DNA of 32,056 nt from Ruminococcus sp. Lineage in GTDB: Bacteria; Bacillota; Clostridia; Oscillospirales; Ruminococcaceae. Positions within the stretch are counted from its first letter, which is position 1, and the number at the start of each line of letters is the position of its first letter. This document shows positions 7,025 to 17,953 of this stretch, in pieces. The position numbers and the translations under genes were made by a program. The notes beneath the pieces were generated by a model. The model searched no databases, was not told the origin of the DNA, and worked only from the letters and a program-made list of their open reading frames with translations. Location of the stretch: NCBI GenBank assembly GCA_017543335.1, contig JAFYGE010000040.1, positions 1 through 32,056 of the forward strand, written 5' to 3'.

Positions 7025-8727
7025 TGAATAAAACTAAAACTCCGCTTATTATTGCAATTATAGGTGCTTTTATCACTATGGCTATGATAATATCGGTTGT
7101 AAACAATAACTCTTCTAAAAAGGATAAAAGCAGTTCTTCAAGTAAAACCAAGACATCTTTTGATGACCCTGCTGAGGCTCTGGAACACTGTCTGAAAAAC
7201 ATATCAGTCAGCGAAGCCTCAAAAATTCAGGGAACTGTTGATTACTCAGACAACAGCTCAGCGAATCTCCCGAATATCGAGACAAAGTATCCGCTTACTG
7301 TAACAGGTAACGGAGATGTCGATATAGAGATATTCTCTACCTCAGAAAAGGCTGGAAAGAATAATAACGGCTGGCTGAATGAGATCGCTGAGGAATTCAA
7401 TAAACAGAATAATCGCCTTGAAAACGGAAAGAGCATTTCTGTTAGCGTAAGAAGTATCCCTTCCGGAGCTTCTTCCGATTACATTTCAAATAGAGTGTAT
7501 GTCCCTCAGGCTTACACTCCTTCAAATGAACTCTTTGGCAGTCTTGCTTCTGAACAGGGAGCAAAGCTGAAAATGGAAGTACCTTCACTTGTATCAAATA
7601 CAGCAGGTATAGCTATCTCACGCTCTGCATCTTCAGCTATTTCCTCAAAATATGGTTCTGTTTCATATGAGAGCATCGTTGACGCAGTTGTTAACGGAGA
7701 ACTCCAGATAGGTTACACTTACCCATATACATCTGCTACAGGTCTTAATTTCCTTATAAATGCTCTCCAGCATTTTGACGGAAATAATATACTCAGTGAT
7801 ACAGCTGTATCAAAGTTCCAGCAGCTACAGAAGAGCATCCCGTTTGTATGCTATACTACAGATCAGATGGTAAACGCTATGCAGAACGGAACACTTCAGG
7901 CAGGTGTTGTTGAGTATCAGGCTTATGTGAACAGCCCTGTGCTCAAAGGCGGTTACGAGTTCGTTCCTTTCGGATATAAGCACAGCAACCCTCTTTACAG
8001 TGTAGGAGAACTTTCAAAGGATCAGCAGGATGCACTCAAAGCTTTTATTGACTATGCTATGGGCAGCGAGCCTCAGAAATTAGCTAAGGAATACGGTTTT
8101 GATCCGCCTGCTTTCGACTATAATTCTGCAAACATAAGCGGATCTGATATTATCAGTGCTCAGCGTTTGTGGAAGCAGGAGAAGGACTCCGGCACACCAA
8201 CTATCGCTCTCTTTATTGCAGACGTTTCAGGCAGTATGGCAGGAGATCCGCTCAGCCGTCTTAAAACATCTCTTATCGAAGCTTCAAAGAATATTAAGCC
8301 TGATAATTATGTCGGACTTATCTCTTACAGCGATGATGTGACTGTAAATCTCCCTATTGCTAATTTTGATCTTGAACAGCGTTCTTATTTTGCAGGTGCT
8401 GTAGATAATATGCAGTCCGGTGGTGGTACTGCTACATATGATGCTCTTTTAGTCGGTATAAATATGATAAATGAGTATAAAAAGACTGTTCCTAATGCAA
8501 AGACAATGATATTTGTGCTGAGTGACGGTATGTGCAACAGAGGTGTCGACTATAATACTTCTGCAAGCATAGTTAGTCATTTTGGTATACCGATATATAC
8601 TATTGGTTACAATGAGGAGATCGATTCTCTTAAAGACCTTTCATCTATCAATGAGGCAGTTTACATTGACGCTGACAGTGATGATGTTGTATATGAACTC
8701 GCTGCACTATTTAATGCTCAGATGTAA
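7021..8727 (+). CDS. Membrane-anchored substrate-binding and VWA domain protein
   Basis: A 568-residue fusion. Residues 8-27 form an uncleaved signal anchor and a Ser/Lys-rich linker follows. About 100-375 looks like an extracellular solute-binding fold (VDIEIFSTSEKAGKNNNGW near the start, FGYKHSNPLYSVGELSKDQQ later). About 395-568 is a von Willebrand A domain. The VWA metal-binding (MIDAS) residues are present: DVSGS at 401-405, the threonine in GGGTATYDAL, and the aspartate in VLSDGMCNRG. Such fusions are known in Firmicutes, but their ligand is not settled. It overlaps the upstream membrane-protein gene by four bases and is 17 bases before a GH3 lipoprotein gene, so a shared surface function in recognising or handling an extracellular ligand is likely. 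No lipobox cysteine is present. Confidence 0.9.
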   Translation: MMNKTKTPLIIAIIGAFITMAMIISVVNNNSSKKDKSSSSSKTKTSFDDPAEALEHCLKNISVSEASKIQGTVDYSDNSSANLPNIETKYPLTVTGNGDVDIEIFSTSEKAGKNNNGWLNEIAEEFNKQNNRLENGKSISVSVRSIPSGASSDYISNRVYVPQAYTPSNELFGSLASEQGAKLKMEVPSLVSNTAGIAISRSASSAISSKYGSVSYESIVDAVVNGELQIGYTYPYTSATGLNFLINALQHFDGNNILSDTAVSKFQQLQKSIPFVCYTTDQMVNAMQNGTLQAGVVEYQAYVNSPVLKGGYEFVPFGYKHSNPLYSVGELSKDQQDALKAFIDYAMGSEPQKLAKEYGFDPPAFDYNSANISGSDIISAQRLWKQEKDSGTPTIALFIADVSGSMAGDPLSRLKTSLIEASKNIKPDNYVGLISYSDDVTVNLPIANFDLEQRSYFAGAVDNMQSGGGTATYDALLVGINMINEYKKTVPNAKTMIFVLSDGMCNRGVDYNTSASIVSHFGIPIYTIGYNEEIDSLKDLSSINEAVYIDADSDDVVYELAALFNAQM

Positions 8728-8744
8728 AAAAAAGGAGTAAAACA

Positions 8745-11231
8745 ATGAAAAAAACACTTGCACTTTTGCTTCCGCTGACACTGCTTATATCAGCAGCTTC
8801 ATGCTCAAACAGCAGCAAGTCATCGGAGTCTTCTAAAATAAGTTCAAATACCGAAATAACCTCAGACAGCGAAATAAAGGATCATGGTCCAAAGTATCAT
8901 AAGTATTCTGCCATGACTCCGGAGGAAATTGTAGGTGAGCTTACACTTGAACAAAAGGCTGCTCAGATGGTACAGCCTGCCATTTATAATGTTACTGAGG
9001 ACGACATGAGAAAGTACGACTACGGCAGTATACTTTCTACAGCTGGATGTGTTGACACTTCTACATGGCGTAGTACTGTCGACGGGTACCAGAATTCGGC
9101 TATTGTGTCAGAAGCCGGAATCCCTTATATCTATGGACAGGATGATGTTCATGGCGTTAATTACTGCCGCAATGCTGTCTACTTTCCGCACAATATCGGA
9201 CAGGGAGCTGCTAATGATGAGGAGCTTGCTTATCAGGTAGGTCTTATAACTGCCGATGAAGCAAAACTTTGCCATATGATATGGAATTTCTCTCCTGTAG
9301 TGGCACAGTCGGTTGACCCTCGCTGGGGTAGGACGTATGAGTCTTACGGTTCTGATCTTGAAACGATAACCAAACTCAGTACCGCCTATACTAAGGGACT
9401 TCTTGACGGCGGACTTATTGCTTGTACAAAGCATTTTTTTGCTGACGGAAACGTTGTATACGGCACGGGTGAGCAGGGAGCAATAAAAATGCTCATTGAC
9501 CGTGGCGACGCTCAGCTTTCCGACGAGGAAATAGAGGAACAGCTTAAAGTATATCAGGCACAGATAGATGCCGGAGTACAGACAATAATGATCAGTCACT
9601 CATCTCTCAACGGAGTGAAGATGCACGAGAATAAAGAGTACATAATGAAGCTGAAAGATGAAATGGGATTTGAAGGCTTCATCGTAAGTGACTGGGGTTC
9701 AGTCGGAAATATAACAGGCTCAACTTACAAGGAAAAGGTCATCAAGAGCGTTAATGCCGGAATCGATATGCTCATGGAGACTGATAAATTTGAAGAGGCT
9801 AAACAGATCATAATCGAAGCTGTTGAAAACGGAGAAATAAGCGAAGAACGTGTCAATGACGCTGTTACAAGAATAATCAAAGTAAAGAAGGACGCCGGTA
9901 TATTTGATGATCCGCTTCTGGAAAAAATTGAGACTAAGCAGGAAGAATCCGGTTCTCTTGAATACAGAAAAGTCGCTGAAAAACTTGTAGAGGAGAGTCT
10001 TGTTCTTCTTAAAAATGAAAACGATGTGCTTCCTCTTAAAGAGGGGACAAAGGTCTATATAACCGGTCCTGCGGCTGACAATGGTCAGGCACAGTGCGGC
10101 GGCTGGACTATGGACTGGAACGGTGCTAATCTGAAAGACCTTCCGGGTGTTACTACCATTAAAGAAGCTTTTGAGCGATATGCTAAGGACTACAAGATTG
10201 AAATAATTACCGATGCTGAAAAAGCTGACGAAGCCGATGTTGTACTGCTTTGTGTAGGCGAGCAGGCTTACTCAGAGTGGAACGGCGATACCGAGGATAT
10301 GGAGCTTTGCGGTACTTTAGGTCTTGAAGATAATGCGAAGGCAATAAAGGAAGCAAAGGAGCTTGGCAAGCCGACTGTAGCTTGTATTGTTGCAGGCAGA
10401 CAGGTCATACTTGACGAAAATGATTATTCCGACTGGGACAGCGTGGTTATGTGCTATCTTCCGGGTTCAGAGGGCAAGGGAATATCTGATGTACTTTGCG
10501 GATGTGCTGATTTTTCCGGTAAATTGCCAAGTCCGTGGTATAATTCTATTGAACAGATACGTACTGACAAGTGCTGGCTGGAAAGAGGCTACGGACTGAC
10601 ATACGGCGAGGACTTTAAGCCGGAGACAGAACCTGAAACAGTCCTTGATACTCCTTCGGAAGATAATAGCAATGATTCTGCGGCAGAAGGTACAAAGTAT
10701 GAAAAGGGACTTTTCAAGGACGGTGTATACGTCAATGACTACGCAAATATAGTAATGCACGTTCCTGGAAATGTAAAATATATGTCTGTAGATGAAGTGA
10801 AGCAGGCAAAACAGGAGACTATTGATTATTTCACCGACGAAAAAGTTGTTTCTTTTGAAAAGAATTCTATTTGGGACAGCTGGATCACAAACAACAAGGA
10901 ATGTATTTATATCAAGTTTGTGAATACTAAGCTGCTTTACCCTGATTCAGAAAATGTTTCAGCCGAACAGTTACTCAATGATTATAAAGAATATTATGAA
11001 AAACTCCTTGGTGAATTAGGCGGTAAGCCGGAGTGGCAGGAGAGAACAACAGTTAAGCTCGGTTCGGAAGAATATCTCAGAGATGTATTGTCTGTCAAGT
11101 GGGAAGACGGACACCCTGAATCAGAGTTTGATTATGTGAGAAAAATCGATGATGATCTCATATGTTTTATAACATTCAATACAAGTGATCCTGAAAAAAC
11201 ACTTGAGTACTACGAAGCACTTTTTAATTGA
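8745..11231 (+). CDS. Glycoside hydrolase family 3 lipoprotein (beta-glucosidase-like) with extra C-terminal domain
   Basis: A secreted lipoprotein predicted to remove beta-linked glucosyl or xylosyl residues from the non-reducing ends of oligosaccharides. An N-terminal signal peptide ends in a lipobox, AAS-Cys20. The GH3 (alpha/beta)8 domain spans about 60-350, with K229-H230 and the nucleophile Asp316 in VSDWGS. The GH3 C-terminal sandwich (about 420-620) contains VGEQAYSEWNGD, whose Glu511 is the likely acid/base, as in ExoI-type enzymes. A Pro/Glu/Ser linker (about 620-650) leads to an additional domain of about 175 residues that is not part of GH3 and that I do not recognise. No fibronectin III module is evident. 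AAGGAG precedes the ATG, and the gene follows the VWA gene by 17 bases. Confidence 0.93.
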   Translation: MKKTLALLLPLTLLISAASCSNSSKSSESSKISSNTEITSDSEIKDHGPKYHKYSAMTPEEIVGELTLEQKAAQMVQPAIYNVTEDDMRKYDYGSILSTAGCVDTSTWRSTVDGYQNSAIVSEAGIPYIYGQDDVHGVNYCRNAVYFPHNIGQGAANDEELAYQVGLITADEAKLCHMIWNFSPVVAQSVDPRWGRTYESYGSDLETITKLSTAYTKGLLDGGLIACTKHFFADGNVVYGTGEQGAIKMLIDRGDAQLSDEEIEEQLKVYQAQIDAGVQTIMISHSSLNGVKMHENKEYIMKLKDEMGFEGFIVSDWGSVGNITGSTYKEKVIKSVNAGIDMLMETDKFEEAKQIIIEAVENGEISEERVNDAVTRIIKVKKDAGIFDDPLLEKIETKQEESGSLEYRKVAEKLVEESLVLLKNENDVLPLKEGTKVYITGPAADNGQAQCGGWTMDWNGANLKDLPGVTTIKEAFERYAKDYKIEIITDAEKADEADVVLLCVGEQAYSEWNGDTEDMELCGTLGLEDNAKAIKEAKELGKPTVACIVAGRQVILDENDYSDWDSVVMCYLPGSEGKGISDVLCGCADFSGKLPSPWYNSIEQIRTDKCWLERGYGLTYGEDFKPETEPETVLDTPSEDNSNDSAAEGTKYEKGLFKDGVYVNDYANIVMHVPGNVKYMSVDEVKQAKQETIDYFTDEKVVSFEKNSIWDSWITNNKECIYIKFVNTKLLYPDSENVSAEQLLNDYKEYYEKLLGELGGKPEWQERTTVKLGSEEYLRDVLSVKWEDGHPESEFDYVRKIDDDLICFITFNTSDPEKTLEYYEALFN

Positions 11232-11299
11232 TATTGTCTGTGAGGAATATATAAATATAGAACTATTCCAAAATAGAATGGTCATTCGACCTTTTTTGC

Positions 11300-11328
11300 T
11301 TGACACCTTTTTGCTGGTGTGGTATAAT
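11300..11328 (+). promoter_or_regulatory. Consensus promoter upstream of a short terminated transcript
   Basis: A perfect TTGACA (11300-11305) and perfect TATAAT (11323-11328) have a 17-base spacer. The predicted start, near 11335, is followed within about 20 bases by a terminator hairpin rather than by a gene. Confidence 0.8.
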
Positions 11329-11334
11329 TTTAAA

Positions 11335-11388
11335 GTAATCGAATAACGATGCAAGGGAGCTGTCTGTAGAGATAGCTCCCTTTCTGTT
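11335..11388 (+). ncRNA. Candidate ~50-nt small RNA or attenuated leader
   Basis: The sequence between the consensus promoter at 11300 and the T tract after AAGGGAGCT...AGCTCCCTTT would give an RNA of about 50 bases that is mostly one hairpin. There is no credible open frame. It may be a genuine small RNA, or the promoter may feed a leader whose terminator must be overcome to reach the ATPase operon. Neither is proven. Confidence 0.4.
11353..11386 (+). terminator. Intrinsic terminator between GH3 gene and ntp operon
   Basis: AAGGGAGCT (11353-11361) pairs with AGCTCCCTT (11374-11382), with a few further pairs inside the loop (TCT/AGA), followed by a T-rich run. It could also stop transcripts arriving from the GH3 gene. 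Confidence 0.8.
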
Positions 11389-11400
11389 ATTTTGAACAAA

Positions 11401-11417
11401 AATGACTAATACTCATT
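11401..11417. promoter_or_regulatory. Dyad operator candidate, upstream copy
   Basis: AATGACTAATACTCATT is a near-palindrome, 18 bases upstream of the -35 box of the ntp operon promoter. It matches the reverse complement of the dyad at 11470-11486 at 14 of 17 positions. The size and symmetry suit a MarR-like or other winged-helix dimer (inference). Confidence 0.55.
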
Positions 11418-11434
11418 TTTTTGTTGTAAATCTA

Positions 11435-11463
11435 TTGACAATCCAATAAATAGATGTTATAAT
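11435..11463 (+). promoter_or_regulatory. Promoter of the V-type ATPase operon
   Basis: TTGACA (11435-11440) and TATAAT (11458-11463) with a 17-base spacer are both consensus. Transcription should begin near 11470, exactly at the downstream dyad, about 37 bases before the first start codon. Confidence 0.87.
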
Positions 11464-11469
11464 TTATAA

Positions 11470-11486
11470 AATGACCGTTAGTCATT
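11470..11486. promoter_or_regulatory. Dyad operator candidate, at the transcription start
   Basis: AATGAC-CGTTA-GTCATT is a perfect 6-5-6 inverted repeat lying on the predicted transcription start of the ntp operon. A protein bound here would block initiation. Together with the similar dyad 69 bases upstream it flanks the promoter. Confidence 0.6.
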
Positions 11487-11506
11487 TAGATTTAAGGAGG
11501 GATAGA

Positions 11507-11815
11507 ATGGCTTCAGAAGCTGTAAAAAAAGTCCTTGAAGCTGAGTCTGAATCTGAAAGGAAAACTGCCGAAGCAAAACAGCGTAGGGATGAGATCCTGA
11601 TGCAGGCTGAGGGAAGATCTGCACATATTATTCAGAAACGACTCGGAGATGCTTCAAAGGAATCCGCAAAGATCCGCAATGAGTTCGACAGTAAGCTGGA
11701 GGACTATAAGAAAAATGCGGATGCTGAATGTGAAAAACAACTTGGCAGCATAAAGGCTTTGGCTGAAAAAAATATGAACAGTGCTGTTGAGGCGGTGATC
11801 AGAGAATATTTCTGA
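11507..11815 (+). CDS. ntpF: V-type ATPase peripheral stalk subunit (H/G-like)
   Basis: A 102-residue, almost wholly alpha-helical and charged protein, rich in Ala, Glu and Lys with heptad spacing, as expected for the small stator subunit that pairs with subunit E and holds the V1 head against the membrane part. The start is the ATG at 11507, where AAGGAGGG lies seven bases upstream. The in-frame ATG at 11471 sits on the predicted transcription start and is unlikely. It is first in the order F-I-K-E-C-G-A-B-D known from Enterococcus hirae. The identification rests on position, size and coiled-coil character more than on sequence motifs. Confidence 0.88.
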   Translation: MASEAVKKVLEAESESERKTAEAKQRRDEILMQAEGRSAHIIQKRLGDASKESAKIRNEFDSKLEDYKKNADAECEKQLGSIKALAEKNMNSAVEAVIREYF

Positions 11816-11849
11816 TCTGACCGTTTATTTAAGGAGTGTGATGTAAGAT

Positions 11850-14292
<2,443 letters not shown>

Positions 14293-14313
14293 TCATGAAA
14301 CGGAGGTAATATC

Positions 14314-14916
14314 ATGTCCGGACTTGACGAAATACTGAACAAAATTGAAAGTCAGCAGAAAGAAAACGAGGACAGGATGATAAGTGCGGCTGAAAGTAAA
14401 GCAGCAGCAATTCTAAAAGACGCTGAGGCAAAGGCTGAGAAAGCATATCAGGAATCCGTTGCAAAGGCAGAGTCAAAGCATCAGCAGAATTATATAAATT
14501 CGTGCAATTCAGTGGATGCAGCCAATAAACGCAGACTTCTTGCCTGCCGTATCGAGCTTATCAGCAAGGCAATAGAAAATGTACTTGCAAAGCTGAGGGG
14601 ACTTCCGGATGCTGAATATTTTGATATGCTCGAACGCCTTATAACTGACCGTATAAGAGAGGGAAAAGGTGTACTTGAACTTAGTGCAGCTGACCTGAAA
14701 AGACTTCCGGCAGACTTTGAAGAAAAGCTCGGCAAAGCAGCTTCCGGAAAAAACGGCAGTATAGAAATATCAAAAGAACCTGCAAATATAAGTGACGGAT
14801 TTATCCTCACATACGGACTTGTGTCTGAAAATTGCAGTTTTGAAGCTATATTGGAATCTGAAAAGGACGGCATAAGAGATATTGCCGCAAGAGAACTGTT
14901 CGGGCAGGTGAGCTGA
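14314..14916 (+). CDS. ntpE: V-type ATPase subunit E (peripheral stalk)
   Basis: A 200-residue stator subunit. The N-terminal half (about 1-110) is a long charged helix rich in Ala, Glu and Lys that would form the stalk with NtpF. The C-terminal half (about 115-200) is a mixed alpha/beta domain that caps the A3B3 head. GGAGG precedes the ATG by seven bases. The last base of its stop codon is the first base of the ntpC ATG, so the two are coupled. Confidence 0.93.
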   Translation: MSGLDEILNKIESQQKENEDRMISAAESKAAAILKDAEAKAEKAYQESVAKAESKHQQNYINSCNSVDAANKRRLLACRIELISKAIENVLAKLRGLPDAEYFDMLERLITDRIREGKGVLELSAADLKRLPADFEEKLGKAASGKNGSIEISKEPANISDGFILTYGLVSENCSFEAILESEKDGIRDIAARELFGQVS

Positions 14917-15848
14917 TGAAAACAGAATATGCAAGTGCCGTTGCTGCTGTAAAAGCAATGGAAAGCACTCTTATGACTCAGAATGACATCGAACAGCTTA
15001 TAAACACTTCAACAAAGTCGGAGCGTCAGGCATTTATTGATTCACGAAACGGCGATGTCAAAAATATTTCGGATGTATGGGATATGCTAATGACTTTTGC
15101 TTCGGACAGTAAAGAGCTGAAGATACTCTTATACCGCAATGATTTCCACAATCTGAAAGCAGTGCTGAAAGCAATGATCTCAAATCGTGATCCTGAAATA
15201 TACTACGTTTCACCTTCAAATGTGACACTTGAAGAATTAAAAAAGGCATTCCGTGATAAGGAAGCTGACATTCTTCCGGAGCATATGCGTGATACTGCAC
15301 GTTCAGCATATGAGCTCCTGACAAGAACTCTTGACGGTCAGCTTTCAGATTCGCTTATCGACTGTGCAGCACTCGAAGCAATGCAGAAAAGTGCCGCAGA
15401 CTGCGGAAGTGAATTCATGAAACGTTATGCCGCACTCATATCAGCGTGTGCGGATATAAAAACTGCGTACAGATGCAGCAAAATGGGGAAATCAAGACAA
15501 TTCCTTGAATCAGCGGTTTGCGGAAGCTCTGAGCTTGATAAGGAAGCTCTGATACGTTCTGCACTGTCCGGAGTCGAAGCTTTGTATGATTACCTGAAAA
15601 AATCAGGTTATGGAGAGGCAGCTGAACTGCTTAAAGAGAATCCTGCCGGATTTGAAAAGTGGTGCGATGATGTTATAATGGAGCTTGCAGCAGATGCTCG
15701 TATGCAGGCATTCGGTGTTGAACCGCTTGCTGCATACTATATCGCAAAGGAAGCGGAGCTTAAAAATATCAGAATAATCAACGTCTGCAAGGAAAGCGGT
15801 ACAGCTCGTGAAATAATAACTGAAAGGATGAGAAAGCTTTATGTCTGA
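14916..15848 (+). CDS. ntpC: V-type ATPase subunit C (d-like rotor connector)
   Basis: This subunit sits on the c ring and joins it to the central D-F shaft. The 310-residue all-helical protein has the typical N-terminal YASAVAAVKAMESTLMTQNDIEQL pattern (written here only up to its key YASAV and MTQNDIEQL parts) and a C-terminal segment with EAELKNIRIINVCK, characteristic of the family. Length is near normal. The frame ends eight bases into ntpG. Confidence 0.92.
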   Translation: MKTEYASAVAAVKAMESTLMTQNDIEQLINTSTKSERQAFIDSRNGDVKNISDVWDMLMTFASDSKELKILLYRNDFHNLKAVLKAMISNRDPEIYYVSPSNVTLEELKKAFRDKEADILPEHMRDTARSAYELLTRTLDGQLSDSLIDCAALEAMQKSAADCGSEFMKRYAALISACADIKTAYRCSKMGKSRQFLESAVCGSSELDKEALIRSALSGVEALYDYLKKSGYGEAAELLKENPAGFEKWCDDVIMELAADARMQAFGVEPLAAYYIAKEAELKNIRIINVCKESGTAREIITERMRKLYV

Positions 15849-16161
15849 AATGTATAAGGTCGCCGTTATAGGCGATACCGCAAGTGTTTCCGGATTTGCA
15901 GCTCTCGGACTTTCAGTGTTCCGTGAAACTGAGCCGGATAAAATAAAAAAACTCATCTCACGTCTTGCCGCAAGTGATTTTGCGGTGATCTATATAACCG
16001 AACCGGCAGCAGCAATGGTCAAAGATACGATAAACAAGTACAGAAGCAGCCGTTTGCCGTCAATAGTGCTCATACCGGCTGTCGAGGGCAATACAGGCGA
16101 CGGAATGAGAGCACTGCATGAAGCTGTTGAAAAAGCAGTCGGTTCTGATATACTCAATTGA
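15841..16161 (+). CDS. ntpG: V-type ATPase subunit F (central shaft)
   Basis: A 106-residue protein of the F-subunit family. The N-terminal strand [19 protein letters not shown] and the later [11 protein letters not shown] and PSIVLIPA strands form the small Rossmann-like fold that binds the D subunit in the central shaft. The start overlaps the end of ntpC by eight bases and no strong ribosome binding site is seen, so translation is likely coupled. It lies 22 bases before ntpA. Confidence 0.92.
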   Translation: MSEMYKVAVIGDTASVSGFAALGLSVFRETEPDKIKKLISRLAASDFAVIYITEPAAAMVKDTINKYRSSRLPSIVLIPAVEGNTGDGMRALHEAVEKAVGSDILN

Positions 16162-16183
16162 TAAAGGGGCGGAAAAAATAAAA

Positions 16184-17953
16184 ATGAGCAGCATAGGTAC
16201 AATAACAAAGATTTCAGGTCCTCTTGTTGTTGCAGAGGGAATGAGAGATTCAAATATGTTTGACGTTGTGCGAGTAAGCAAGCAGCGTCTTATTGGCGAA
16301 ATAATCGAAATGCACGGCGATCGTGCCTCAATTCAGGTATACGAGGAAACTGCCGGACTCGGAACAGGGGAGGAAGTTGAATCTACCGGCGAGCCGATGA
16401 GCGTTGAGCTTGGTCCGGGACTTATAGGCAGCATTTTTGACGGTATACAGCGTCCGCTTGACGATATACGCAGAGTTGCAGGAAACAGTCTTGTAAGAGG
16501 CGTTGAAGTTCCCTCATTAAAAAGAGCTCCGCTATGGAAGTTCACTCCTTCCGTAAAGACCGGAGATAAAGTCATCGGCGGTGACATCATTGGTACTGTC
16601 CCTGAGACAGATATCGTTCTCCACAAAATTATGGTGCCTAATGGAGTAGAGGGAACAGTTGCGGAGATAAAAGAAGGCGAATTTCATGCTGACGATACAG
16701 TGTGCGTGATCGATACTGCAAACGGCAGACGTGAACTTTCACTTATTCAGAAATGGCCTGTCCGCCGTGGCAGACCTTACAAGAAGAAGCTTTCACCGGA
16801 TATGCCTCTTGTTACCGGCCAGCGTGTTATTGACTGCCTTTTCCCTATAGCAAAGGGCGGTGTTGCAGCTATTCCGGGACCTTTCGGAAGCGGAAAGACT
16901 GTAACTCAGCATCAGCTCGCAAAATGGGCTGATGCCGATATAATCGTATATATCGGATGCGGTGAACGTGGAAATGAAATGACCGACGTTCTTAATGAAT
17001 TTCCGGAGCTTATTGACCCTAATACCGGAAAGTCTCTTATGGAGCGTACAGTGCTGATAGCTAATACTTCGGATATGCCTGTTGCAGCGAGAGAAGCTTC
17101 CGTTTATACAGGTATCACTATCGCTGAGTACTACCGTGATATGGGATATTCCGTAGCTCTTATGGCGGACTCTACATCACGTTGGGCAGAGGCACTTCGT
17201 GAAATGTCCGGACGACTTGAAGAAATGCCGGGCGATGAGGGTTATCCTGCATATCTCGGAAGCCGTCTTGCACAGTTCTATGAGCGTGCAGGCCGTGTAA
17301 TTTCAAACGGTACAGAGGGCAGGGAAGGAGCTCTTTCAGTTATCGGAGCTGTTTCACCTCCGGGCGGTGATATATCAGAGCCTGTATCGCAGGCTACACT
17401 TCGTATAGTCAAGGTGTTCTGGGGACTTGATTCTGCTCTTGCGTATCAGCGTCACTTTCCGGCAATAAACTGGCTGACAAGCTATTCGCTTTATGCTGAT
17501 TCGCTTGCTGACTGGTACAACAATAATGTTTCTGTCGACTGGATGAAAGACAGATCACGTTTTATGTCTATTCTTCACGATGAAGCTGAACTTAAAGAAA
17601 TAGTAAAGCTTATCGGTATGGACGCTCTTTCAGCCGGTGACCGCCTGAAAATGGAAACAGCACGTTCAATACGTGAGGACTTTCTGCATCAGCTCGCTTT
17701 CCATGAGGTCGACACATATACAAGTCTCAAAAAGCAGCTTTATATGATGAAGCTTATTCTTGGGTTCAATGACGAAGCAGCAGAGGCTATAAAGAAGGGT
17801 GCAGATATTGAAGAAGTCGCAGAGCTTCCGGTACGTGAAAAGATAGGTCGTTTCAAGTACATAGAGGAAGAGAGAACTGATGAAGAATTCAGCAAAATAT
17901 CAGTCGAGATATCTGCCGAGCTTGACGGACTTCTCAGAAAGGAGAATGACTGA
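16184..17953 (+). CDS. ntpA: V-type ATPase catalytic subunit A
   Basis: This is the ATP-hydrolysing subunit of the V1 head. Of its 589 residues, 232-239 are the Walker A loop GPFGSGKT (Lys238), followed by [13 protein letters not shown] with the catalytic-glutamate region. The bulge domain typical of A subunits lies at about 115-190, and [20 protein letters not shown] is present further on. I chose the ATG at 16184 ([15 protein letters not shown]), because it matches the usual family start; an upstream in-frame ATG at 16118 lies inside ntpG. AGGGGCGG precedes it at a rather long spacing. The stop overlaps the ntpB start by one base. Confidence 0.98.
   Translation: MSSIGTITKISGPLVVAEGMRDSNMFDVVRVSKQRLIGEIIEMHGDRASIQVYEETAGLGTGEEVESTGEPMSVELGPGLIGSIFDGIQRPLDDIRRVAGNSLVRGVEVPSLKRAPLWKFTPSVKTGDKVIGGDIIGTVPETDIVLHKIMVPNGVEGTVAEIKEGEFHADDTVCVIDTANGRRELSLIQKWPVRRGRPYKKKLSPDMPLVTGQRVIDCLFPIAKGGVAAIPGPFGSGKTVTQHQLAKWADADIIVYIGCGERGNEMTDVLNEFPELIDPNTGKSLMERTVLIANTSDMPVAAREASVYTGITIAEYYRDMGYSVALMADSTSRWAEALREMSGRLEEMPGDEGYPAYLGSRLAQFYERAGRVISNGTEGREGALSVIGAVSPPGGDISEPVSQATLRIVKVFWGLDSALAYQRHFPAINWLTSYSLYADSLADWYNNNVSVDWMKDRSRFMSILHDEAELKEIVKLIGMDALSAGDRLKMETARSIREDFLHQLAFHEVDTYTSLKKQLYMMKLILGFNDEAAEAIKKGADIEEVAELPVREKIGRFKYIEEERTDEEFSKISVEISAELDGLLRKEND

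Noticed and set aside
9108-9599. Long reverse open frame (163 codons) within the GH3 gene
   Set aside because: Antisense to a clear GH3 domain, lacks a ribosome binding site, and its product shows no recognisable motif. It is a shadow of the GH3 coding sequence.
16118-16183. Upstream N-terminal extension of ntpA (22 residues)
   Set aside because: It lies within the 3' end of ntpG and the family starts at [13 protein letters not shown]-like sequence; the ATG at 16184 is preferred.
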